Shown in pieces: positions 24,036 through 35,200 of a DNA stretch of 64,000 bases (position 1 is the stretch's first letter; each line of letters opens with the position of its first letter). The stretch is taken from positions 54,873,829 through 54,937,828 of the forward strand of contig OW028573.1 of the NCBI GenBank assembly GCA_932294295.1, in the 5' to 3' direction. The translations under genes and the position numbers were made by a program. The stretch comes from Alitta virens (Eukaryota; Annelida; Polychaeta; Phyllodocida; Nereididae). The notes below the pieces were generated by a model. It did not search any database, was not told the DNA's origin, and saw nothing but the letters and a program-made list of their open reading frames with translations.

Positions 24036-24107
24036 TGCTCCATCGGAATTCACTAATTTGATCACTAAAAAGCAATTAGTGATCAAATTGTGAATTCCGA
24101 TGGAGCA
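24036..24107. repeat. Near-perfect 30-bp hairpin
   Basis: The arm at 24036-24066 pairs with 24078-24107 at every position except one unpaired T, across an 11-base loop. The arm starts TGCTCCATCGGAATTCAC. It is too long to be chance. It could be the core of a small foldback element or a structured RNA. It is not followed by a T run and has no known family. Confidence 0.85.
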
Positions 24108-24274
24108 ATTTTATCATTAGGTGCTGATGTATCAGTCAACATGGCCACATTGGTCAGACAATATCCATTGCATGCTATGTTAATTTGTGATGTGTGAGGG
24201 AGTTGCGCGCGCCTATGAAGAGAGCACCAGTGCTCATGAAGCAAGAGCCATTGGGGTTGGCCGGTCATTATCAT

Positions 24275-24468
24275 AAAAGTTTGTGAGGCAGAAAAACATT
24301 GGATTGACCTGGAGAACCAGCTCTGGTCGGGTGTGTATCAGAGACACAGAGGATCAGTCCAACTTGCTGAGTTTTTCAATGGAGTCAATCCGCAGTGTAG
24401 CTAAACAAGGAACCAACTACCAAACCTTGGAATGCGACTCCAGTCAAAACAGCAATGGGGATAAAGGT
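24275..24468 (+). other. Exon-like ORF with consensus splice donor
   Basis: An open frame from about 24283 runs through CTCCAGTCAAAACAGCAATG and meets GGATAAAG|GTGAGT at 24468, a strong donor; upstream GTGAGGCAG is a possible acceptor. The peptide is polar, with no domain. It may be a 5' or internal exon of an unrecognised transcript, or chance. Confidence 0.2.
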
Positions 24469-24504
24469 GAGTGTACACAACTAACCATATGGCTGAGAAA
24501 ATGA

Positions 24505-27276
24505 CAGTCAGCTTATGATATATTCGTATGCTTGGATAATTCAAACTGGTATGACAATGCCGCTCGAAAGGCAGTTCTCAGTGACTAAGTTCCGTCATAA
24601 GGTATATCACAACATCATCTGCCATTTTGAAGATTTTTTAATGCATTTTGTCGTGTTTCACGGAGTTTCAATTCTCGTTTTACCATTTCACTTACTTAGA
24701 ATTTTCTATGATACTAAATGTGGTTCATATAGGATATTCTTAAAGTTAGTTTCATTTGCAAAACTTTAAAAGTTGCCAAACCTTCAAATTTAATCAGGAT
24801 GAATAATGTTTTAACAGAAAGCAACCAAAGCACTGACACTATTAAGACAACGTAAAACTCAATGGGCAAGTAAGTTCTAATTGCTTCTGTCTACTCAATT
24901 CTGGACAAGGCCAATAATTTAGGATCTTCTTACCTGAACCAAGTTAGTACGCCTTCCACATCTATGTAGTAACAGGTTCCACCAACATAAAGAATCGGTC
25001 AATATTGAGACCCATTAAACGCAATAAAAAAAAGAAGAAAAGAAGACATATCCTGCACAATGGTTGATTTTCTGGTAGTCAAAGTTTTGTAAGAAATTCA
25101 GTCAGAACTTTGATAGAAATGTATAGACTGAGTATACGAGAAAATATTAATTAGCTCCCTAAGTGGAATTGACAAAGCCGAGCTGCTCTGATCTGCTAAG
25201 AACTTACACAACAATCTTAGTAGATAGCATCGTGTGACATTTAGTCCCTTTTTGTCTTTATAACTGGTGAGTACGAAAAGTCACCAGGAAAGGATGACAT
25301 AACTATTCCTGCGGAGACAATGCTAATGGGTTATATAAATAGCAACCCACACCTCTGTCGCAGGTGCATTCAATTACCACAACCCGGCTTTCCTAGCAGG
25401 TAACAAGTCCTCCAGGCAGCACATTTACCACTTGCTGAAAACTTATTTATTCATAAATACCTGGCATTATTAGGGCTCCTCACCGCCCATTGTAGGTGCA
25501 AACAATTTTCCCAACAGTCTGACACTAATTTGGGCAGCTTTTTGCCATGGCAGAGTCGGAAATTGCTTTCATTGGTGCTCGACGCAGAAATGCGAAGAAC
25601 TGACAGTGGGGTGATGACCGTTTAGACCTGATGTATGGTGCTTATTTTTTCAACCTAAGTGTCTCTAATCTTGGTGCTTTTGAATCGAATTTCCCAGAGA
25701 CCTGGGGAGTCTGGGATTCTACATTTGAATGATTCAATCTTAACACTTGAATAATCGAGTTTAATGTAAGCGGTAACATATTGCTGCTTCTTTTAAAACC
25801 TAATGCAGATATGCATTGCAGCTGCTAAAAAGCTGAGGTACATACTAATCATTGCTTCGGCCTATACATGTGAGGGTATTTTTCTGATTTACTACCTGTA
25901 ACCAAAGAGTTTACCCTTGCACCAACAAATGACTCTTTGATATAATGGATAACTCTTATATATACTTTAAGTCATTACACCTCATGTCATGCATTACCTT
26001 GACCCTGAGTAAATGAGAAGGTCATTCATCATAGCAAGTGTGATAAACTCCTTGTTGGGAGTAAATTGCCACCCACTCTGGTGCGGCACACAACAGCAGA
26101 TGTGCATTTGTTTGCTGATCTCAAGAAGCCTAGTTGAAAAGGCATCTTGATGGCTTATGGTTGACACATCCACAAGTGGGACAAGTATCATGACTAGCGC
26201 TCACCAGAATGACAAATGACACGCGGGGTCACACATGCAATGTGTCATGCATAACTTATGTCAGTGGATGCCAACTTAGCTGTTTTTATGACAAAAATGC
26301 CTCTGTGCAAATGCAATGTATATAGAGAGTTTAATGAAATTAATCTTCTTCAATACATCTGCCCACTTTAGCAAATGTGCCAAAAATTGTTTTGGGAAGC
26401 TTCCAATGTTAATTTTACGTCTACAACAATTGCACCCGTATGTGGAAACACTTAGAATTGTCCTGATCACCACCATTGCATTGTAATTCATCATCTCTTC
26501 TATACTGCAATTTTTTTCATGCCTTTATTTAATCGAGAAACAACCAAATTTTGCAGACATATTTACCTAATAATGGTCTGTCGAAACACCTGCACATTAT
26601 AGTTGGAACATAAATATTCAGTTTTTGCTGAAAAATTGTAAATCGAATCGGCAGTTTCAATGGGTATATTTGGTTGCCATGATACTCACTCTAGTCATTT
26701 GCTTACATTTGTCTTCCTTCATCTGAGTATCTGTTTTGTGGCCTTATATTATACGCACATCAGACGTCAAAAAGCATAAACCTACCTTTTAGCGATGTCA
26801 TTTTGATTGCGCTTTGTATGGATTAACATTTACGGACACATAAAACATCTACTTTTTCGCAACAGGTGTAAAAGACTCTTGGCTCAATAGATTTCGTATA
26901 AATTGATACATAAATTTAGGATTAGAATCAAAATAGTGCAGCCCTCTAAGGCAGATTGCTGCTGCTCATTAGGGTTGATTAGGCCTAATAACATGTGACC
27001 TATATTAACATTATATACGCCACTTGTGGTAAAATCTTCATGTACAACGGTTCGAGTATGGTGCCTCTGTGCAGTGTCAGAGCTAATTGAACTCGAGTTC
27101 TAGGCCGACTATATAGCTGACTATATCGCAACAATATCTGTTTTCTGTACTGGCACACATTCGTTTACATTTTGGAAGATGTACACCCTCAAATGTCGGG
27201 TATTTTCGAGCTTTTTCGGGCGTTCATCTTCATGTCTCTCATGTAACCATGGTATGATTTTGTAATGCATGAATGT
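24505..27276. other. Intergenic stretch
   Basis: No gene or bounded repeat recognised. A GC-balanced patch at about 25320-25660 has no open frame and many homeodomain-like TAAT words, which could be regulatory; comparison with a related genome is needed to say more. Confidence 0.45.
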
Positions 27277-28680
27277 AGGGGAGAGTGGGGTTAGTTGTGC
27301 CGCTTTTCTTCATTGGGCCTACAGGCCAAATTAAACCGAGGGGTGCTTTCGGCCTTTAGCAGAAAAACAGCTCAGGCAGATATGACCAACTGCATTGAAT
27401 ACTTTTATCATGGGAAAAATTGCCATATGGCTCAACTTAGTTGAACTTACCCCATGCCCACTCATAGGGTAAGTTGAGCCAGTGAGAGGTAAAAGTTGAG
27501 CCACGGAGATATTTTACATGGGGTAGATTAAGATGTACCTAAATACTGGCATATAACTTATAAGTATCATATGGTTAAAAAAAAAAAACAATGTAACTCC
27601 GGTTGTAGTGTAGACAGTGATAACTCACAATTTCTCAGGAGACCAAGCACCAATTTTCACAATTCAGTGAAAATAATGAATCACAAATATGGATAATTAT
27701 CATGTTTACATATCCCAACCTGACAAGTCATTTGAGTATGGTGGATCCATGGCTGCACTAACCCCATTAGTAGAGCCAAACTGACTTGTAAATGTATCAA
27801 TGAAATACTATTGGCATATAAAATATTGTCATAACTATTTTTTTGTGTTCAATATTTCAGGCTAATCTTTTCTTTACTTAGTGTACATCATAAAGAGCCA
27901 TTAAGAGTAAAGATTCAACACAGGGCACAACTTCATTGATATGATCACAGGCGTTTGCCATCATGACAGCCCTTAGCAAGTTAGTATACTATAAGACCAA
28001 GGCTACTGACTTTGTCAAGAACAGCTTTTACTCCCCCTGCGTAACTGCCTTCAATGATGGGGCTAGTTTCAGTCAATAATATCATATTACACATCAAAAA
28101 TGGCTATATTATACACACAAATGATTTCCTTCTTATTCTAAGTGATAACTTCCATTATTTATGGGTATTTACCACTTATACAAGGAATTCCTTGCCTGTA
28201 CGCTGGGAAATGTTCAATTCTCATCTCTAATGCCAGCTTATTTGCATATTTCACCATCTACACACATGATGGTGGTTCCTGATTGGCCAACATCTCCCAA
28301 GCACAGTCTGCTGTCAGCTTTTAGCCAATTAAGTGACCTGAGTAATCTTTGTTTAAGAATTGAGTGTAATCAATGCAAACAAAACAAATTGATATGCAAT
28401 TTCATTGTTAGACATTCAATGCCATTTCCTAATGTATTCAGCTACATTCTGATTGGCAGTTGCAAATGACATAGCAGCCTCTTGAGATGAGAAGCCAATT
28501 AAGGCAGCCAGTAAGTAGCCTTGGTATTAGTTAAAGTATAAGTGTGTCATCACTGAGCAATGTCATATATGTTGGCAAACGCCTGTGATATGATATATTA
28601 CATTGTAAATTTAATTGTTTATAACAGCTTGGGGATGGTTCAACTTACCCCATGGTTCTGTTACTTCATAATTCTCCCCT
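27277..28680. mobile_element. DNA transposon-like element with AAGTTGAGCC words and a nested inverted repeat
   Basis: The left edge AGGGGAGAGTGGGG and the right edge TTCTCCCCT form a short terminal inverted repeat (AGGGGAGA). Next to the ends are the words GGGTAAGTTGAGCC (27467 onward), AAAGTTGAGCC and, inverted, CAACTTACCCCA (27443 onward and 28641-28652). Inside, 27939-27960 and 28573-28595 form an inverted repeat with the core TCACAGGCGTTTGCCA, which suggests a second element inserted in the first. No transposase frame is visible. Confidence 0.55.
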
Positions 28681-29615
28681 AATCTTGAAGTTTCCCAAAA
28701 CAAGACTATGATTCAAGACTCAAGAATATTATATTTACACCATACATTTACATAAATACATCTGTCTGATAATACAAATTTATAAATCATCATATGGTAA
28801 CAACGCTATCATCACTGCCCCCTGTGTTACTATGTATCAGCTATATTGCAATGGATTCAGTACATAGTAAAAACATAATAATAATAAACTAATTTTCAAG
28901 GTTTACAAAACAAGAGAAAGAGAAGAGAGAGAATGTTTTATGATGACACGATATATGATGATGAAATATAGGATGGCTGAATTATGACTGTGCGGGCATA
29001 TGAAGATATTTTGAGTTTAATTAACATCTTCTGATACATGTGTAAATTTACAGATGACCTGTATATGTTGGGTTAGGGGCAGGTGGAAATGGTTCGTTTG
29101 CATATTGACCAATCAGGTACTTTTTTGTATAATGGGAGAAACCATTTTTATTATGTGTCAAAATGTTATCCTAAATACGTTCAACATTTTTATTGAGAAG
29201 AAAAGAAAGCTGATAGCGTACAGTATATTCAGTAAATTTGTGGTGTACTCTGGGAATAATAAATCGATGATGTCTTGTGTTATATTGGTGACTTGACTGT
29301 TGTTGAATATTGGAAGTTTATAGTGAAGTAGTCTGGTAGCTTATTTATAATATAACGTTGGTAGAATTTATAGAGGTTTCTCGTAGCAATATCTTCAATT
29401 TTCAATATATTTAAATTCTTAAAAAAAGGATCAGTGTGAGCATTATAATTTATTTGCTGATGGAAATCACTCTGCCTTTTTCTGTATTTTTGTGATCCTG
29501 TTTGGTCTTATAATGTGATAGTCCAAGAGCCAGAGCAGTTATATTTATCATTTTTATTCTCACCAATGTCCCAATATATAATAAGTCGTAACACATTCTA
29601 GTATAATTAGTATAA
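28681..29615. other. Intergenic stretch
   Basis: AT-rich sequence without recognised genes or bounded repeats. Confidence 0.5.
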
Positions 29616-29620
29616 TTAAT

Positions 29621-30444
29621 AGGTTATATTATGGGTTGATGCAGTATATCCCTGATATACTCCCCAAGAACACTGGTCGAGGGGAGTATATTGAGGATAT
29701 ACTGCATTAACCCGGTGTGTGACCTTTTTATACCATGCCTCATTTGATTGGCTAATCTCTAATACCCTATACTTGAAAAAGTCCCGTATACAGCCCTGTA
29801 TTTAGCCCTGTATTTTGCTTGGAAAAAGCCTTGTATGGGGGAGAAAATGCATGTTTGTTTCGATATCCTACTTTGTCAGCAAAAAGCTTCTAGCTTGTGT
29901 TGTATTGTTATAGTGTCACCACCAACTTTAAATCTTATCTTGTCTTATCTTACATCTTATGGGATAAAGAGTGCATATATGAAAGTGGTTCATAACAACC
30001 CACTTTGCTTGGATTTATTTCATGACATAACTATTATTCCATGCCTTGGTGCATTTTCCTCCTATACAAGGCGTTTCCCAGGCAAATATATTTAATATTT
30101 CATTAACAACGTAATATCAAGATACATGTGACAAAAAAAAAGCAAAAGAAGAAAAGTATATAAAGGCATGAAATAAAACATAAATTATGTACAGCATTTA
30201 CATAGGCGAACCATGAAGCCTTAGCCGCTCATGCTGCCATATATAGGGGGGAAATTAGCTGTATATGGAACTTTTTTCCGTATAAGGATGATATATACTG
30301 AGATTAGCCAATCAAAGTGAGGCATGGGATAAAAAGGTCACACCGCGGGTTGATGCAGTATATTCTCAATATATACTCCCTCTCGACCAGTGTACTGAGT
30401 CTTGGGGAGTAGGCCTATATCTGCATCAACCCATGATATAACCT
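29621..30444. mobile_element. 824-bp non-autonomous element with long terminal inverted repeats
   Basis: The ends AGGTTATATTATGGGTTGATGCAG (left) and its near-complement at 30421-30444 (right) are inverted, and the similarity continues inward for about 170 bases through the words AAAAGGTCACAC and GATTGGCTAATC. A direct TTAAT flanks both sides (29616-29620 and 30445-30449), fitting a 5-bp target duplication, or a piggyBac-like TTAA. Each arm contains its own hairpin (GCAGTATATCC ... GGATATACTGC). No protein is encoded. Confidence 0.8.
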
Positions 30445-30449
30445 TTAAT

Positions 30450-32179
30450 TGTGGCCGTTATGACATTTTTAAAATATAGCACAAATACAAAATATCCCGT
30501 GTAATTCTGCTTGTAATTGAGAGAAAAAGTTTTAAAACGTGGGTATTTAAGCTGTCCCATTACTTTTGGCGTGCACTCATCAATGCTCATCACTCCAGAA
30601 TATGAACTAGGACGATTCAGTTGGGAAAAAAGTACCTAACAAGCATTTGAATAGGCCAAGTCATTCAATTACATACATAGGAGAAGTATGTCTCTTCAAA
30701 ATGCTTGTATTTCTTCAAACGTAAGAACCTGTCTAAACATGTATCTAAACTGAGTGCTTTAATTATTACTTCATTTGACTGACACCCGCTTCAAGCACGA
30801 CATTTGAAAGGGTTATCTTAACCAATTGTTGTTACACCATGTAAAACCAATTTGCAAAGCATGTTCCAAGGATGTTATAAACAAACACAGTGCGATAATT
30901 TATTTAATTTAATATAAATGCTTCATTTGGTTTCATCTTTGGCACACCTGTTTTGCCGATGAAAAGACCATAAAGCAGAAATAGTGTAAATACATATAGA
31001 TACAAAATTGCATTAAAAAAAAAACAATATGACGTAGTCTGAATGATTATGGATACTGCAATCTCTCTTATTGCGATAGGTTTTAATGCTTGTTTCTTTC
31101 TTTCTTTTTATTTATTTGTAATAAGCTTGTTTTTGTCACTCCAGCAAAGGTAGTTTCTGTTAAATAAACGTAGTTTCTGAACAATAAGAAACTTCAATTG
31201 GGTTGTTCGTATATGTATGCGTGAAGGTACTCTTTAATTACTTCTTTCGGTACTGAAAGTGATACTATAGATGAAATCATACGAATTAAAAATATTTCCT
31301 AATGAATTCTAGCATTTTTGTTGCAAAACCCTAAAACTGGAATTCTATTAATAAAATAATATTTATAATTTTTTTAAATCAGTTGTTTCTCCCATCTTAT
31401 TCCGTCTAACCATGGGCATAGCATAATATCGCTAGGTTCAATACACATATGTATTGAGAAAGGCAGTGGAAAGAGTCTCATCCAACAACGTGAATTTTGC
31501 CACCTGGTGGTTATGACAAATGAAATATACAGAAAAGATCGTATGGTGCATTGGCACTGCATGTGTGCATTATTTACAGTGCTTTTTTACAGAATCACCA
31601 TGATATGAGCAATGTGTCCAATAGACTATGTATTTCTCTTAAAGCTTCCAGATCCAATGCTTCTTAAGACAAATAGCAGAGCTGCAAGCATGTGGATTGG
31701 TCAAACTCAAAAGAAACGTATCACAATTTCTAAATACCATGTACCATGTAATGGGTCTATTATGACTAAATTTACGTTAACTGTGGAACTAAAATCAATC
31801 ATTGTAATTCATGAACGCTATGCTTATAGGGGGGGGGGGGGGGCAGGAATTATGGGAAACTCATTACCCAAGGATCTGAACATTCAGACTGTCAACAATC
31901 AAGTTTTGCTTAGTATATCAGAATCAGTATTGATTTTACAACTTGCATCTTTTTTTATTGCCCTTTTAACGTGTTTACAAATATACGGGGAATCCAGAAA
32001 TGTGTGATATTGAAAGGGACTTAATTGATTTGATGAGGCGACATTCCATTTTCTGCCAGAGGGCAGCAGCAGCCAACCTATTGATTTAGGGTTGCATCCG
32101 CTGAAGAAGCGTGGCGCTGCTGTTGCTTTTATTGACATCTGAGGAAATCGACAAGCAGGAATAGAGCGACAGTGCTGAG
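30450..32179. other. Region upstream of the aminopeptidase gene
   Basis: AT-rich, with a 15-G run at 31829-31843. GC content rises after 32030, close to the likely transcription start of the aminopeptidase. A 131-codon ORF at 31612-32007 crosses the G run and is judged spurious. Confidence 0.5.
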
Positions 32180-32221
32180 ATGGTCAAAGACGATGACTTG
32201 AAGGATTTCCTGCAAAAATAA
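32180..32221 (+). other. Upstream ORF, 13 codons, before the aminopeptidase start
   Basis: ATG at 32180 opens MVKDDDLKDFLQK and stops at TAA, 20 bases before the main ATG at 32242. It is unusually acidic for a chance peptide. If the transcript starts upstream of it, it would be expected to reduce initiation at the main start. Confidence 0.5.
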
Positions 32222-32241
32222 TCCTGGCGAAATATCTAGTC

Positions 32242-35200
32242 ATGTCGGACAACGAGGCTGAAGTGGATGTGTCGTTTTTGCCCGGACCAGGTGAGCTCAA
32301 TTCTTAGGGCGAGTTAGGTGCAGCAGGGGAAGGCTGTGCAATGCAACTGCATGACATGGTGCCAACTCAGGGTGCCAGCTGCATGCAGTCACTGCAGGAT
32401 TCTGCGACCATTGCCCCATCCTGTGTCTGCCCACATTACATATTATGTTTGTGCAGTGTACCACTATAAATAACTGAACAGGTATTACAATATGGGTTAA
32501 TCATACAATCCAGTGCACATATGGGACACAATATGACTGATAAGTAATGGTGGCGTTGAAAGAAAATTAGCTGTATAGTGTATGCATATAAGGAAACAAA
32601 TGTTCACAATGTTATGTCATTGACTGTTTCAAAGAATACAATTCACGAATTGGTGATTTTGTATTATTGTTTAATAATTGTATAATTATCTACTAGCTCT
32701 GTCTGTCCGTATACCATTCATATCCCAATGTTATCACCATAATTGTTGCGAGGATCTTGGCCGAACTATTTTGAACAATCCTTCCTGGTATAAAAGAAAA
32801 TAATTAAAAAAAAGAGCTTATTATATAAAGTTGTTATTGTCATGCTAAGTTCGATTGGACTGCTATGAACTACAAATTCAATCGGTGGTCATACATGGCT
32901 GTACAGAATATTCATGTAAAATCAATCGAATTTTAATGTAAATGATAAAATGCATGTTAATTACTGTGTTTATTTCCGTGAATGGAACCATTTATACATA
33001 TCCCATCTTTTTCAAAATGCACTGATTCAAAATATACTAGTCATATTGAGAAAAAAATCTCTTAGTCAGCTATATCTAACTAAGTACTGCTTTGCGATCG
33101 ATGACTAAAAATGCAATACTGCACTGGAAATCTACGCAATAGAAACATGTGCACAGATCATGCAAATAGATCGCCTAGCAATTGAAATACAATTTCTTAC
33201 AAACCCCCTCTAGTGATGGCAGCAAATTTAATTGGCTATTCTTGCGTATGGAGTGAAACAGCTGTGCAAAGGATATCATTAGCATGATTAGTGAGTCACT
33301 CTTCCCCATGCATTCCCAATAAGAAGACCGAGACAATAGAGTAAGCACTATAGGTGTTATGTGATGGGTAGATTTCTGATTTCTGATACCAACAATAACA
33401 TCGAGCATTCGTATGATTGTGACATTACATTCAATGTAACAGTTCCTTTCTGAGACAGAACTATAGAGCTACTACTGACAAATGGAACTGTATGCACAAT
33501 TAGTCACTTATTTGATGATGTCTAAACTGTTGCGTGTTTCCAGTCTGCTTGTAATAGGTTTTATTATTATGTAGAATCGTCTTTTAAGCTTTTCTTCTTC
33601 ATCCATGACATCATGGGGGTTACACAGCCACTGAGTGGTCTATTCTGTAATCAACACTGTTCCAGATCAGAAACAGCAAACATTATACTGGATTAGTCAA
33701 ACAAACTTAACTGCTACACTATTTTGATTAAGCTCAATCTTGTTTCGCTCGAGTTTTATGCAAACAACTGTGACATCATGATCTCAGAATCAACTGAAAA
33801 TTGACGAGCGATTCTACGTAATTATTACAACAATAATAACAATAGGCAAGAAGTATAGGCCGACACACGATACATGTCGTAAAATAAAATAGAACCTAAC
33901 AAGGAACTATCTTGATCGTTCATCTGTCTGTGTACACTTTGTCTCCTTGTCCTTCCCTTTTTTCTGTCTGGGCGTCTGTCCGTGAAATCAGTCTTCATGG
34001 GCCAACATCAGACTTAATAAGGCTATTTCTCTGTGGCACCCGACAGTCTACTTTGGTCTAGCGCTAGCAATTATTGGCAAGACTGCTGCTAAATAGTGCG
34101 TCTATCAGAGCTCAGTGCAGTAATAATCCCATCCATCGTGCAGCTGCGGAGGCAAGCACTGATGCGGAGGCCAAATGATGCATTCTTGATGCCTGCAGCC
34201 AATGATGCCAATGATGCAGTGAGCTGGGGGCAGAGATGTGATCCTCCACTCTGTGATTAGGGTCTTCCAGCCAGTCAGGCTGCAATAGCTGATAGTATTC
34301 ATACAGAAAGATATCTTGAACACATAGATCAATTATCATGCTCCATCTATCATAGAAGACATACAGCGCACCCCAGCCCTCTCACGGCAGCATTGCTTTC
34401 AGGTTAATGAGATCAAATTCGGTTACATTAATCAAATCATTTTGTATGATGGGGAAGATCTCCCAGGTTTAGATCTGGTAGTTGAGGAATAGCAGGACGT
34501 GCTTGGGATGTTTATCACATAGAAGGTTTAAGGAGATGACTACAGTGCATCATAACAATGATATATAGATACACGTGTGCGGTAAAGTGCTAATGCTACT
34601 GCATGTTGAAGGTAATAATGCTAGAAGTTGATTTTGGTGAAACTAAACTCACCAACACCGAATTAGAGATATATTGCCTGCTTGATCACCCAGAAAACCC
34701 TATACAGTGTACAGATTATAGCCATGTATTCACCAGTTATAGTTTTTAACTTAAGACTGATTGTTAGAAAGGGTAATTATTTTTATGAGTATTTTGCGTA
34801 GGTGTTAGAAGTGTGAAGAAGTTGTTGATCAGCCTGCCTATTTCCCAGCGCTTCTCACGTTCATTGAACATCATTCGGTCTGTTTGCTTTCAGGTCCGGG
34901 AGGGACGAGCAAACGGGCAGTCTACGAGCCGGACAATGCCCAGCGATGCAAGCAGGTGGTCTGCAGCCGCAACTGGGCAGTGGCTATCGTGGCATTCTTC
35001 AGCCTCCTTGTTCTGACTATTGCTGTCATCGCAGCATTTGCAAGACCCAGCCAAAGACCTTGTGTACAAGTTGCAAATGAAATTAACGGACCAACCCCCT
35101 CCCCTGCAGCCCCCGGCCCTCCCATTGCTACCAATGGTCAGCCTTTCCCCTGGACGGACATCCGACTACCGGATACTATCAACCCCTTGACCTATGACCT

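Noticed and set aside
31612..32007. 131-codon ORF upstream of the aminopeptidase
   Set aside because: It crosses a 15-G homopolymer, has no domain and no splice or start support.
34884..34893. Start of the aminopeptidase at a TTG in this exon
   Set aside because: A splice acceptor (TTTCAG) ends at 34893 and the upstream exon at 32242-32290 joins in phase with a proper ATG.
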